DNA from: RYN-133 sp963708645
GTDB lineage: Bacteria; Actinomycetota; Actinomycetes; Mycobacteriales; Jatrophihabitantaceae
Assembly: GCA_963708645.1 (NCBI GenBank)
Contig: CAVPTA010000014.1
Location: 124,001 to 188,000, forward strand
DNA length: 64,000 nt
Reading direction: 5' to 3'
In this document: piece by piece, positions 8,176 to 16,879 of the stretch
Layout: every line of letters starts with the position of its first letter
How positions within the stretch are numbered: position 1 is the first letter of the stretch
Position numbers and translations under genes: made by a program
The notes under the pieces: model-generated
What the model was told of the DNA's origin: nothing
What the model saw: only the letters and a program-made list of their open reading frames with translations
Database searches by the model: none

Positions 8176-8969
8176 CCGTAGATGTGGACGAGGGTGCCGA
8201 CCCGGATCCAGCCGTACATCCAGGCGATCGCGGCGCCCGGGAAGTGCACGCATCCGTGCGAACCCTCGGTGCGGTACCGCCGGCTGCCGTAGGGGAATCG
8301 CTGCCATGGCGAGTCGTGCATGCCGTAGGCGCCGTCGTACGGAAGCCAGAAGTGCACGTAGTACGCGCCGCCGGAGGCCGGGTACAGGTACCGGTCGCGT
8401 TGCTTGCTCTGCACTCGCCACGTTCCGGTCGGGGTGCCGTCGCCGACGTCGACAGCACCGCTCGTGATCGGGGTGGTCAGCAACTGCGTCTCGTCGTTGC
8501 ACAGCAGCGCCGACTGGTGGCCGAGGTCGATCTGCACGTTCTTCCCGACGACGTGCGGGTTGCACCGGTTGCCCATCCGGTTCGTCCAGACGGTGCCGCC
8601 GGGCGAAAGCAGCGCGAGCACGCCCTGGTTGCCGAGCACGAGCGAGGTGGCGGCGTGCGTGCGTGTCGACCACGTGGTTCGGCCGCCGGACGTGAGCGCG
8701 AGATTGCCGTGCCGCCCGAACACCAACCGCGCGCCACGACCCGCGTACCGCGACCAGATCACCTTGCCCCGATGAGCGATCGTCAGGCTGCGGCCGACCG
8801 CGGCGACGTACGCGCCGTTGGGCGAGCTCAGCGATTGGCCGCGCGACAACGACGACCCGTCGTGCAGCGCGCGAACCGTCTTGACCGGCGCGGCCTGGGC
8901 GGGCGTGGCGACCACGGCGCCACCGACGCCGAGCGCGCACGCGAGCGCTGTCGCAACGATCCGGTTCAT
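8172..8969 (-). CDS. L,D-transpeptidase-family protein with bulb-lectin-like domain
   Basis: Exported protein of 265 residues. A signal peptide (residues 1-27, ends AQA) is followed by ~95 residues with the bulb-type lectin repeat pattern: LSRGQSLSSPNGAYVAAV, GRHGNLALTSGGRTTWSTRT and GNQGVLALLSPGGTVWTNR. The C-terminal half is a YkuD catalytic domain with His238 and Cys240 in GSHGCVHF. YkuD enzymes make 3-3 peptide crosslinks or attach proteins to peptidoglycan. The lectin part lacks the full mannose-binding motif, so sugar binding is uncertain. The start ATG has GAGGCGG upstream. The gene sits between threonine aldolase (11-base gap) and the phosphoesterase (4-base overlap). Confidence 0.82.
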   Translation of the reverse strand: MNRIVATALACALGVGGAVVATPAQAAPVKTVRALHDGSSLSRGQSLSSPNGAYVAAVGRSLTIAHRGKVIWSRYAGRGARLVFGRHGNLALTSGGRTTWSTRTHAATSLVLGNQGVLALLSPGGTVWTNRMGNRCNPHVVGKNVQIDLGHQSALLCNDETQLLTTPITSGAVDVGDGTPTGTWRVQSKQRDRYLYPASGGAYYVHFWLPYDGAYGMHDSPWQRFPYGSRRYRTEGSHGCVHFPGAAIAWMYGWIRVGTLVHIYG

Positions 8970-8980
8970 CAAGTACCGCC

Positions 8981-9983
8981 TCAGAGTCGGTCGAGCAGGG
9001 GCGCGAGCACCTCGATCGCGCGGTGCACCCCAGCATCGTCGATGTCGAGGTGCGTGACCAGACGCAGGAACTGCGGGCCGAGGGCCGAGACCAGAACGCC
9101 CGATTCGGCAGCTTTTGCCGCAACATCGGCGGCATTCGCGGCATGCAGGACGACGATGTTCGTCTGCGTCGGCGCGCCACCGAGAGCGTCAGCCAGCCGG
9201 GCCGCGCGGGCGTGATCGTCGGCGAGACGTTCGAGGTGATGGGCCAGCGCATGGCGTCCGGCCGCGGCGAGGACGCCCGCCTGCCGCATGCCCCCGCCGT
9301 ACCGCTTGCGCCACACGCGGGCTTCGCGGATGCGCTCTGCCGACGACACGAGCACCGATCCGACCGGCGCGCCGAGCCCCTTCGACAAGCACACCGACAC
9401 CGTGTCGAACGGTGCGGCGAGATCGTGCAGTGACGTTCCGGTGGCGATGTGCGCGTTCCACAGCCGTGCACCGTCGAGGTGAGTGGCGAGCGCATGCTCG
9501 CGCGCGAGCTCGGCGACCGCAGTCAGTTGCTCGGCCGGCTGCACGGTGCCGCCGCCGAAGTTGTGCGTGTTCTCGATGGCGATCGCCGTGGTCGACACGA
9601 GATACGGGCCGGCCGTCCGGCGAGATCAGCGCACGGATCGACTCGACGTCGATGACGCCATGATCGCTGTGCCAGGTGCGGAAGGTGATTCCCGAGAACG
9701 CCGCGGCCGCGCCGAGCTCGGCCCGCGCGATGTGCGCCTGAACGTCGCACACGATCTCTTCGCCCGCCCCGGCATGCAGGCGTAGCCCGAGCTGGTTGCC
9801 CATCGACCCGGACGGCACGAACAAACCGGCCTCGTGGCCGAGCAATTCGGCGACCTCGCGCTCGAGCGCGTTGATCGTCGGGTCCTCGCCGTAGACGTCG
9901 TCGCCCACCTCTGCATCGGCCATCGCCGCGCGCATCGCGGGCGTCGGACGCGTGACCGTGTCCGACCGGAGATCGACGATCAC
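8981..9983 (-). pseudogene. ltaE: Low-specificity L-threonine aldolase (one frameshift)
   Basis: PLP enzyme that splits threonine or allo-threonine into glycine and acetaldehyde. The N-terminal half reads MIVDLRSDTVTRPTPAMRAAMADAEVGDDVYGEDP-type sequence up to LISPDGRP. It shifts frame near 9610 in a CCC run and resumes as STTAIAIENTHNFGGGTV. The PLP-binding lysine sits in SVCLSKGLGAPVGS. Removing one C restores a normal ~333-residue protein, so a sequencing indel is likely. The GTG start at 9983 overlaps the aroG stop (GTGA). Confidence 0.78.
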
Positions 9984-11317
9984 TCGGCGTCCTTGCGCTT
10001 GCGTTCGTCGACGAGTCTTTCCGCAACCCGGAACGCGAGCTCGAGCGACTGCTCGATGTTCAGCCGCGGATCACACGCTGTCTCGTAGCGCCGGCCCAGA
10101 TCGGCCGCGGTGAGTTCGGCCGTCCCGCCGATGCACTCGGTGACGTCGTCACCGGTGAGCTCGACGTGCAATCCGCCCGGGTACGTGCCCAGCTCGGCGT
10201 GGACGTCGAAGAATCCGTCGACCTCGTCGATGATCCTGTCGAGGTGACGCGTTTTGACCCCGTCGGCGGTCTCTTCGGTGTTGCCGTGCATCGGATCGCA
10301 CTGCCAGACAACAAGCCGTCCTGTCGTTTCGACCTTCTCGATGATTGCGGGGAGTCGATCGCGCACGAGCGAGTTCGACATCCGGCTGATGAGCGTGAGC
10401 CGGCCGGGCTCGCCGTGCGGATCGAGTCGCTCGACAAGCTCCGCAGCGAACTCGGGCGTCGTCGACGGCCCGAGCTTCACCCCGATCGGGTTCGCGATGC
10501 GTGACACGAACTCGAGGTGCGCCCCGTCGAGCTGTCTCGTGCGTTCGCCGACCCACACGAAGTGGCCGGACAGGTCGTAGGCGCGGCCCTCTTCGACGCG
10601 GGTCAGCGCGCGCTCGTACTCGAGGATGAGCGCCTCGTGGCCGGCGTAGAGCTCGACGCCTTCGAGCGCGGCGTCATGCACCCCGCACGCGCGCATGAAC
10701 CGCACGGCGCGGTCGATCTCGGCTGCCAGCCGCTCGTAGCGCGCGCCGGTCTCGGTCGAGCGGGCGAACGTCGTGTTCCACGCGTGCACCCGGTTGAGCG
10801 ACGCGAGGCCACCGCCCGCGTAGGCGCGCAGCAGATTCAGCGTCGAGGCGGCGGTCGAATAGGCGCGCATGATGCGGTTCGGGTCGGGAGTGCGGTTACC
10901 GAACAACTCGTTGACCATGTCACCGCGATAGGACGGCCGCCCGGTCGCGTCGATGTCGGCCGAGCGTGGCTTGGCGTACTGCCCGGCAATGCGGCCGAGC
11001 TTGACCACCGGCATCGATGCGCCGTACGTGAGCACGACTGCCATCTGCAGCAGCACCCGGACCTTGCCGGCGACATCGGCCTGCGACGACGTCTCGAACG
11101 TCTCGGCGCAGTCGCCACCCTGCAGCAGGAAGGCTTCGCCGCGCGCGACCGCGCCAAGACGTTCGCGCAACTGGTCGACCTCCGAGGCGACGACCAGCGG
11201 CGGCATCGTGGCCAGGCTCGCAGCGACCCGGCGCAGCTCGGCATCGTCGGGCCAGGACGGCTGTTGCGCAGCCGGGAGCTCCCGCCAGCCGTCGAGGTGC
11301 AGATCGGTCGAGTTCAT
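9980..11317 (-). CDS. aroG: 3-deoxy-7-phosphoheptulonate synthase, class II (plant-like AroG)
   Basis: Class II DAHP synthase of 445 residues. Signatures are FLLQGGDCAETF near residue 75, AGQYAKPRSAD, YRGDMVNELFGNRTPDPNR, HFVWVGERTRQLDGAHLEFVSRI and VVWQCDPMHGNT. In mycobacteria this enzyme (Rv2178c) is feedback-regulated by aromatic amino acids and forms a complex with chorismate mutase. The order kinase-aroG-RNase AS-acyltransferase matches the M. tuberculosis locus. The ATG at 11317 is preceded by a weak GGGGA. It is divergent from a membrane-protein gene and overlaps threonine aldolase by 4 bases at its 3' end. Confidence 0.92.
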   Translation of the reverse strand: MNSTDLHLDGWRELPAAQQPSWPDDAELRRVAASLATMPPLVVASEVDQLRERLGAVARGEAFLLQGGDCAETFETSSQADVAGKVRVLLQMAVVLTYGASMPVVKLGRIAGQYAKPRSADIDATGRPSYRGDMVNELFGNRTPDPNRIMRAYSTAASTLNLLRAYAGGGLASLNRVHAWNTTFARSTETGARYERLAAEIDRAVRFMRACGVHDAALEGVELYAGHEALILEYERALTRVEEGRAYDLSGHFVWVGERTRQLDGAHLEFVSRIANPIGVKLGPSTTPEFAAELVERLDPHGEPGRLTLISRMSNSLVRDRLPAIIEKVETTGRLVVWQCDPMHGNTEETADGVKTRHLDRIIDEVDGFFDVHAELGTYPGGLHVELTGDDVTECIGGTAELTAADLGRRYETACDPRLNIEQSLELAFRVAERLVDERKRKDAE

Positions 11318-11438
11318 CTCGGGGTCCCCGCGTAACCGCGGAGTGCCTTCTGCGGAGCGTTTTCGTGGGGTGAGCTCACGCGACAAGGTTACGGCGAGCC
11401 GGGACAGGCGACGGCGTGGCCCGTGTGACGATGCCGGG

Positions 11439-12146
11439 ATGACGCAGGTTCCGGCGCGCATCACCGACCGGTTCTCGCACCACACCGCCGCACGTCACGG
11501 CGAGGTGCGCCTGCCCGCCAGCCTGGCCATTGCAGCGACAGCCGCGATCTACGCTGTGCTGCCGCATGATCTGTTGTTCGGACCGCGCTGGCTCATCCCG
11601 TCCGTCGAAATGGTGTTGCTCGCGACCTTGATCGCGATCAATCCGACCCGACTCACCACCGAAACCCGGCTGTCGCGGCTCGCGAGCCTCGCCCTCGTCA
11701 CCGTCATCATCGCGGCCAACACGGCCTCGCTCGGCATCCTGATCCGCGACCTCACCTCGACGCAGCCGACAACCGGGCGTCACCTGCTGGTAGCGGCGTT
11801 GCAGGTGTGGGGGACGAACGTGATCGCGTACGCGCTCGTCTTCTGGGAGATCGACCGGGGTGGTGCCGTCGCGCGGCTGCCGTCATCGTCCGTCCCCGCC
11901 AAACGACATGACTTCCTGTTTCCGCAGGACGATCCTGATGTCGCGCGGCGGGCACTCGGAGTCGAGATGTGGATGCCTGTCTTCGTCGACTACCTGTACG
12001 TGTCGCTGACGAACTCGGTGGCGTTCAGCCCGACCGACACACTGCCGCTGACCACGCGTGCGAAAGTGCTGATGGGACTCGAGTCGGTCGCCGCTCTGGT
12101 GACGTCACTGCTCGTGATCGCGCGGGCGGTCAACATCTTGCATTGA
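11439..12146 (+). CDS. Conserved actinobacterial membrane protein
   Basis: Integral-membrane protein of 235 residues with about five helices: ~27-45, ~50-66, ~85-105, ~120-140 and ~210-230. The C-terminal part (DYLYVSLTNSVAFSPTDTLPL then MGLESVAALVTSLLVIARAVNIL) resembles a potassium-channel-like pore and last helix found in a conserved family without assigned function. The start ATG lies 6 bases after GACGAT (leaderless). No function can be named. Confidence 0.75.
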   Translation: MTQVPARITDRFSHHTAARHGEVRLPASLAIAATAAIYAVLPHDLLFGPRWLIPSVEMVLLATLIAINPTRLTTETRLSRLASLALVTVIIAANTASLGILIRDLTSTQPTTGRHLLVAALQVWGTNVIAYALVFWEIDRGGAVARLPSSSVPAKRHDFLFPQDDPDVARRALGVEMWMPVFVDYLYVSLTNSVAFSPTDTLPLTTRAKVLMGLESVAALVTSLLVIARAVNILH

Positions 12147-12152
12147 CCGCGA

Positions 12153-13178
12153 TCAGCCGAAGAAGACCTCGGCCTCGGAGTACAGCTCCGGCCGCACGGT
12201 CTTGAGTTCGGACGTCGCCTCGGTGAGCGGCACCCGCACGATGTCGGTGCCGCGCAGCGCGACCATCTGACCCCACGCGGAGTCGTGGACGGCATCCACG
12301 GCGTGCAGCCCGAACCGCGTCGCCAGCACGCGGTCGAACGCCGAGGGGGTGCCGCCGCGCTGGATGTGCCCGAGCACGGTCGTCCGCGCTTCCTTGCCGG
12401 TCTGCTTCTCGATCTCGCCGGCCAGCCACTCGCCGATGCCACCGAGGCGGACGTGCCCGAACGCGTCGAGACCCTTGTCCAAAGTGGTGCTCTGGCCGCC
12501 GTCCGGCGTCGCCCCTTCGGCGACCACGAGGATCGGGGCGTAGTGCGACTGGAACCGGCTCTCGACGTAGGCACACACCCGTTCGAGCGAGAACGGTTGC
12601 TCGGGGATGAGGATGACGTTCGCGCCACCGGCGAGCCCGGCGTGCAGCGCGATCCAGCCGGCGTGGCGTCCCATCACCTCGACGATCAGCGCGCGGTGGT
12701 GCGACTCGGCCGTGGTGTGCAGCCGGTCGATCGCCTCCATCGCGATGTTGACCGCAGTGTCGAAGCCGAAGGTGTAGTCGGTGGCGTTGAGGTCGTTGTC
12801 GATCGTCTTCGGAACGCCGACGACGTTGATGCCCATCTCGCCGAGCTTGGTCGCGACGCCGAGGGTGTCCTCGCCGCCGATCGCGATCAACGCGTCGACG
12901 CCGGTCTCGTGCAACGTCGTCACGACCTTGTCGAAGCCATGATCGACCTTGAACGGGTTCGTGCGCGATGAACCGAGAATCGTCCCGCCGCGCGGGAGGA
13001 TGCCGCGTACCTCGGGGACGCCCAGCGGCGTCGAGATGTTCTCGAGCGGGCCCTTCCAGCCGTCGCGGAATCCGACGAACTCGTGCCCGTACACGCCGAC
13101 GCCCTTGCGAACGACCGCACGGATCACCGCGTTGAGCCCCGGGCAGTCGCCCCCACCGGTCAGCACTCCGATGCGCAT
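12153..13178 (-). CDS. pfkA: 6-phosphofructokinase
   Basis: PfkA-family enzyme of 341 residues that phosphorylates fructose 6-phosphate. Motifs are GVLTGGGDCPGLNAVIRA at the N-terminus, IAIGGEDTLGVATKL, PKTIDNDL, EVMGRHAGWIALHAGLA and GHIQRGGTPSAFDR. At the two positions that separate phosphoryl donors (104 and 124 in E. coli numbering) it has Asp (GGED) and Lys (PKT), the pair usually linked to PPi-dependent enzymes. Donor specificity needs testing. The ATG at 13178 lies 8 bases after TAGGGT on the minus strand. It is divergent from a cation-efflux-like gene. Confidence 0.9.
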   Translation of the reverse strand: MRIGVLTGGGDCPGLNAVIRAVVRKGVGVYGHEFVGFRDGWKGPLENISTPLGVPEVRGILPRGGTILGSSRTNPFKVDHGFDKVVTTLHETGVDALIAIGGEDTLGVATKLGEMGINVVGVPKTIDNDLNATDYTFGFDTAVNIAMEAIDRLHTTAESHHRALIVEVMGRHAGWIALHAGLAGGANVILIPEQPFSLERVCAYVESRFQSHYAPILVVAEGATPDGGQSTTLDKGLDAFGHVRLGGIGEWLAGEIEKQTGKEARTTVLGHIQRGGTPSAFDRVLATRFGLHAVDAVHDSAWGQMVALRGTDIVRVPLTEATSELKTVRPELYSEAEVFFG

Positions 13179-13243
13179 ACGACCAGACCCTAGCGGGGCC
13201 TGCGCGGGACGAGCGAGCGGCGGCACCGACGACAATGACCGGC

Positions 13244-13849
13244 GTGAGCCGCATCAGCAGCGACGTCGACCCGGCGCGCCGCCTGCTGCGCCACGGCCGG
13301 ATGCTCGAGTGCGCCACCCTCGGGTGGAACGTGATCGGGATCGTCGTGCTGGCCGTCGCCGCGGTCAGCGCGGGCTCGGTGGCCCTGGCCGGATTCGGCA
13401 TCGACTCACTGATCGAGATCGGCGCGTCGACCGTCGTGCTCTGGGAACTCGCGGGTATCGGTGGAGTGCGGCAGCGTCGGGCGTTGCTGCTGATCGCGAC
13501 CGCGTTCCTGGGGTTGGCCTGCTATCTGATCGTCCAGTCCGCCGTGGTGGTCGTTGTCGGGTACCACCCTCGCCACAGCCCGCTGGGGATCATGTGGACG
13601 GCGATCACCGCAGCCGTGATGTTCGCCCTGGCCTTCGGCAAGCGGCGCACCGGCCGGGCGCTGGGCAACCCCGTCCTGATTGCGGAGGGCCGTGTGACGG
13701 TCATCGACGCCATGCTCGCCGCCGCCGTCCTGCTCGGACTTGCCCTCAACGCCGCCGCGGGCTGGTGGTGGGCCGACCCCGCCGCAGGCCTGGTGATCGT
13801 CTACTACGCCCTCGCGGAAGCGCGCACCATCCATGGGGAGCTGCACTAG
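13244..13849 (+). CDS. Short cation-efflux-like membrane protein
   Basis: Membrane protein of 201 residues with the transmembrane part of the cation diffusion facilitator fold: helix pairs with SVALAGFGIDSLIEIGAS early and VTVIDAMLAAAVLLGLALNA late. The C-terminal cytoplasmic metal-binding domain of full CDF proteins is missing. The HxxxD metal site is replaced by GFGIDS-type residues, so zinc export is not certain. The start GTG lies 7 bases after GACAAT; an ATG three codons upstream (13235) is an alternative. A full-length CDF gene follows 19 bases downstream. Confidence 0.75.
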   Translation: MSRISSDVDPARRLLRHGRMLECATLGWNVIGIVVLAVAAVSAGSVALAGFGIDSLIEIGASTVVLWELAGIGGVRQRRALLLIATAFLGLACYLIVQSAVVVVVGYHPRHSPLGIMWTAITAAVMFALAFGKRRTGRALGNPVLIAEGRVTVIDAMLAAAVLLGLALNAAAGWWWADPAAGLVIVYYALAEARTIHGELH

Positions 13850-13868
13850 CCGCTGTCATCCTGGACAG

Positions 13869-14789
13869 ATGCACAAAACCAGCGGAGTACGCGAGCCCGC
13901 CGCGTCCATCCCCTTGCCGATGAACGTCGACGACGCCGGCGAACGTCGCCAGGCCGTCCGAGCATTGGCATGGAGCGCAGCCGGGCTGGCCGCCACCGGT
14001 CTGATCGAGCTCATCGTCGCGCTGGTGTCGGGGTCGGTGGGACTGCTCGGTGACGCCCTCCACAACTTGTCGGACGTCTCGACGAGCGTGGTCGTCTTCC
14101 TCGGCTTCCGGATCTCGCGCCGCGCCGCGAGCGAACGTTATCCGTACGGATACGAACGCGCCGAAGACCTCGCCGGCATCGGCATCGCCATTGTGATCTG
14201 GGCCAGCGCGGTACTGGCCGGGGTCGAGAGCATTCACAAGTTGCTGGTTCACGGCAGCACCAGCCACGTGGGTTGGGGCATCGCCGGCGCCGCGACCGGG
14301 ATCATCGGCAACCAGGTCGTAGCGCGGTACAAGCTGCGCGTTGGGCGGCGGATCAACTCCGCGACGCTCATCGCCGACGCCAAACATTCCTGGCTCGACG
14401 CGCTCTCGTCCGCCGGAGCTCTGCTCGGCCTCGTCGGTGTCCTGGCCGGGGCGCGATGGGCCGACGCCGTTGCAGGCCTTGTCGTGACCGCCTTCATCTG
14501 CCATGTCGGTTGGGAGGTCAGCAGCGATGTCACGCACCGGCTCATGGACGGCGTCGACCCTGACATCATCACCACCGCCGAGACACAGGTGATGAGCATC
14601 GACGGAGTGCGCCACGCGCACGCCCGCGCCCGCTGGACCGGACGCACGCTGCGTCTCGAACTCGAGGTCTGGCTCGACGCCGACACCTCAATCGCCGCGA
14701 GCGAGGCTCTCAGCCGTCAGGCTGCTCAGCTCGTGGCCGACGAGCTGCCCGAGGTCCGCAGCTTCACCTGGACGACCCGGGCCGTGTAA
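13869..14789 (+). CDS. Cation diffusion facilitator family transporter
   Basis: Full-length CDF transporter of 306 residues with six predicted helices and a C-terminal ferredoxin-like domain. Transport-site residues are visible in LLGDALHNLSDVSTSVVV (helix 2, HxxxD) and in DAKHSWLDALSSAGALLG (helix 5, HxxxD). Family members exchange Zn2+, Co2+ or Fe2+ for protons at the plasma membrane; the metal here is not determined. It lies directly behind the short CDF-like gene and may be co-transcribed. Its 3' end overlaps the convergent RNase gene by 26 bases. Confidence 0.85.
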   Translation: MHKTSGVREPAASIPLPMNVDDAGERRQAVRALAWSAAGLAATGLIELIVALVSGSVGLLGDALHNLSDVSTSVVVFLGFRISRRAASERYPYGYERAEDLAGIGIAIVIWASAVLAGVESIHKLLVHGSTSHVGWGIAGAATGIIGNQVVARYKLRVGRRINSATLIADAKHSWLDALSSAGALLGLVGVLAGARWADAVAGLVVTAFICHVGWEVSSDVTHRLMDGVDPDIITTAETQVMSIDGVRHAHARARWTGRTLRLELEVWLDADTSIAASEALSRQAAQLVADELPEVRSFTWTTRAV

Positions 14790-15285
14790 CTCCATCCGGT
14801 CGCTGCGTGACAGCGCACAGGGCGTTCCATCTGGCCAGGTTGTGGCGGGCGTCGGCGAGGGCGTCGTGCTGGTCGGGCGGCGCAGGCGGCAACGGCGGTG
14901 AGCCGGCGTCCTCCCACTTCTGGCGCAGCTCGTGGGTGAAGCGCGGGATGGCGCGCGGTAACGCACGCATGTCACCCCACAGCTGGGCGAGGACGACGTG
15001 GTCGTAGCCGGCCATCCACGCCCACAGCTCGATCGACTCGCCGGACTCGGTCATGAACGCCAGCAGGTCGGTGCGAATCGCCTCACGCGAGCGCCACGCC
15101 GGATCGGCCGGCGAGGGCAGCTTGTCCAGGACGTTGGTGCGCACCCAGTCGATCGCGCGCGACGGGTCGAACTCGGTAGAGACCGCGTAGAACTCGCGTC
15201 CGGCCTCGTCGACCATCCCGATCGAGACGAGCTCGATCGTCGTGCCGTCCTCGATGAACTCGCAGTCGTAGAAGAAGCGCCGCAT
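14764..15285 (-). CDS. 3'-5' exoribonuclease, RNase AS (Rv2179c) type
   Basis: DEDDh-fold protein of 173 residues. The first exonuclease motif is FFYDCEFIEDG (Asp7, Glu9); the last contains QHDALADARHN with the active-site His and Asp. M. tuberculosis Rv2179c, in the same place downstream of aroG, was described as a 3'-exoribonuclease that prefers adenylate tails. The ATG at 15285 follows the acyltransferase stop by 7 bases, so the two are likely co-transcribed. Confidence 0.85.
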   Translation of the reverse strand: MRRFFYDCEFIEDGTTIELVSIGMVDEAGREFYAVSTEFDPSRAIDWVRTNVLDKLPSPADPAWRSREAIRTDLLAFMTESGESIELWAWMAGYDHVVLAQLWGDMRALPRAIPRFTHELRQKWEDAGSPPLPPAPPDQHDALADARHNLARWNALCAVTQRPDGVTRPGSSR

Positions 15286-15292
15286 CGACTGC

Positions 15293-16039
15293 CTAGGACG
15301 CGCGCGGGAGTCGGTCGCGCAACGCGTCCGAGTCGGAGCTGCTGCCGAAGGCGCGGTCCTTGCCCTGCGCCTTCTTCACGTCCGCGGCGTACTGATCGAC
15401 GTACTCCTGGCCGGACAGCTGCATCAGCGCGTACATGATCTCGTCGGTCACCGAGCGCTCGACCAGCCGGTCACCGGACATGCCCTCGTAGCGCGAGAAG
15501 TCGAGCGGCTTGCCGATGCGCACGCCGGGACGGGGCCGCAGGCGCGGCAGCACCCGGCCCTGCGGCTGGATCTTGTCGGTGTCGATCATCGCGCACGGGA
15601 CGACCAGGGCGCCGGACTCGAGGGCCAGCCGGGCCACCCCGGTCTTGCCGCGGTAGAGGCGCCCGTCGGGTGAGCGGGTGCCCTCGGGATACATGCCGAG
15701 CAGCTTGCCCTCGGCGAGCACGCGCAGACCGGTGTTCAGGGCCGCGCGCGAGGCGTCGGCGTCCGAACGGTCGATGGGCACCTGGCCGACGCCTGCGAAG
15801 AACATCTTCGAGAAGAAGCCCTTGATCCCCGGGGTCGTGAAGTACTCGGCCTTGGCCAGGAAGGTGACCTTGCGCGGCACCATCACTGGGAAGAAGAACG
15901 AGTCGCTGAACGAGAGGTGGTTGCTGGCGAGGATGGCCGGACGGTCGTCGGGGATGTTCTCGAGCCCGTCGACCCACGGTCGCCACAGACCCCGCAGGAA
16001 CGGCCCGATGAAGACGAATTTCGCCACCCAGTAGAACAC
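15293..16039 (-). CDS. plsC: 1-acyl-sn-glycerol-3-phosphate acyltransferase (PlsC family)
   Basis: Membrane-associated acyltransferase of 248 residues, counterpart of mycobacterial Rv2182c. The four PlsC blocks are visible: NHLSFSDSFFFP (HxxxxD catalytic motif), GQVPIDRSD, YPEGTRSPDGRLYRGKTG and VVPCAMIDTDK. It transfers acyl chains to lysophosphatidate or a related acceptor in phospholipid synthesis. The GTG start at 16039 lies 6 bases after TAGCCT on the minus strand (leaderless). It is divergent from the lipase gene. Confidence 0.87.
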   Translation of the reverse strand: MFYWVAKFVFIGPFLRGLWRPWVDGLENIPDDRPAILASNHLSFSDSFFFPVMVPRKVTFLAKAEYFTTPGIKGFFSKMFFAGVGQVPIDRSDADASRAALNTGLRVLAEGKLLGMYPEGTRSPDGRLYRGKTGVARLALESGALVVPCAMIDTDKIQPQGRVLPRLRPRPGVRIGKPLDFSRYEGMSGDRLVERSVTDEIMYALMQLSGQEYVDQYAADVKKAQGKDRAFGSSSDSDALRDRLPRAS

Positions 16040-16099
16040 CCCACCAGGCTAGTGCCTGCGACGCGCCACGACCCAATCCCGCAGGGCATGATGGGCGTC

Positions 16100-16879
16100 G
16101 TGAGCGACCAGATCGAGCCTCCCGCAGGCACCCCGGACGAGCAGCCGTTCACCCACGACGCAGGCTCGGTCGGCGTCGTGCTCAGTCACGGATTCACGGG
16201 GACGCCGGCGAGCATGCGGCCGTGGGCCGACTACCTCGTTGCAGCGGGCTACAGCGTGCGTCTGCCGCGTCTGCCGGGCCACGGTGCAACGTGGCAGGAG
16301 ACCAACAAGACCCGCTGGCCGCAGTGGTACGGCGCCATCGAGTCGGCCTTCGACGAACTCGCCGCACGGTGCGACATCGTGTTCGCCTGCGGCCTGTCGA
16401 TGGGGGGTGCGCTGGTCACTCGCCTCGCCGAGCAGAAGGGTGATGCGCTCGCGGGGGTCGTGCTGGTGAATCCGTCCTTCGGCACTCGCAAGGCCGCCGA
16501 GAAGATGGCGCCCTACGTCAGCTGGCTGGTGCGCTCACGGCCGTCGATCGGCGGCGACATCAAGAAGCCCGGCGTCGAGGAGCCGGCCAACGAGCGCACG
16601 CCCGTTGTCGCCGGAGCGTCCGTGGTCAAGCTGTGGAAGGTTGTCACGGCCGACTTCGACCGCATCACCGCGCCCGTGCGCATGTACCGCAGCGTCGAGG
16701 ACCACGTCGTCGACGATCTGTCCGGGCAGTTGCTGCGACGTGGTGCGTCCTCGACCAGCGTTGAAGAAATCCTGCTCGAGAACAGTTATCACGTAGCGAC
16801 GCTCGACTATGACGCCGAGCAGATCTTCAGCGGTAGCGTGGAGTTCTTCCAGCAGTTGACCGCGGAGCGCACGACGTGA
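16100..16879 (+). CDS. Alpha/beta hydrolase (carboxylesterase / monoacylglycerol lipase type)
   Basis: Soluble hydrolase of 259 residues. The oxyanion-hole motif is VLSHGFTGTPASM, the nucleophile elbow GLSMGG carries the catalytic Ser, the acid is in SVEDHVVDD, and the His in ENSYHVATLD. This is the Est30/monoglyceride-lipase layout. The start is GTG at 16100, 7 bases after CATGAT; an in-frame ATG at 16089 would add four residues. The stop overlaps the next gene by 4 bases. The substrate is probably a short-chain ester or monoacylglycerol (family inference). Confidence 0.85.
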   Translation: MSDQIEPPAGTPDEQPFTHDAGSVGVVLSHGFTGTPASMRPWADYLVAAGYSVRLPRLPGHGATWQETNKTRWPQWYGAIESAFDELAARCDIVFACGLSMGGALVTRLAEQKGDALAGVVLVNPSFGTRKAAEKMAPYVSWLVRSRPSIGGDIKKPGVEEPANERTPVVAGASVVKLWKVVTADFDRITAPVRMYRSVEDHVVDDLSGQLLRRGASSTSVEEILLENSYHVATLDYDAEQIFSGSVEFFQQLTAERTT

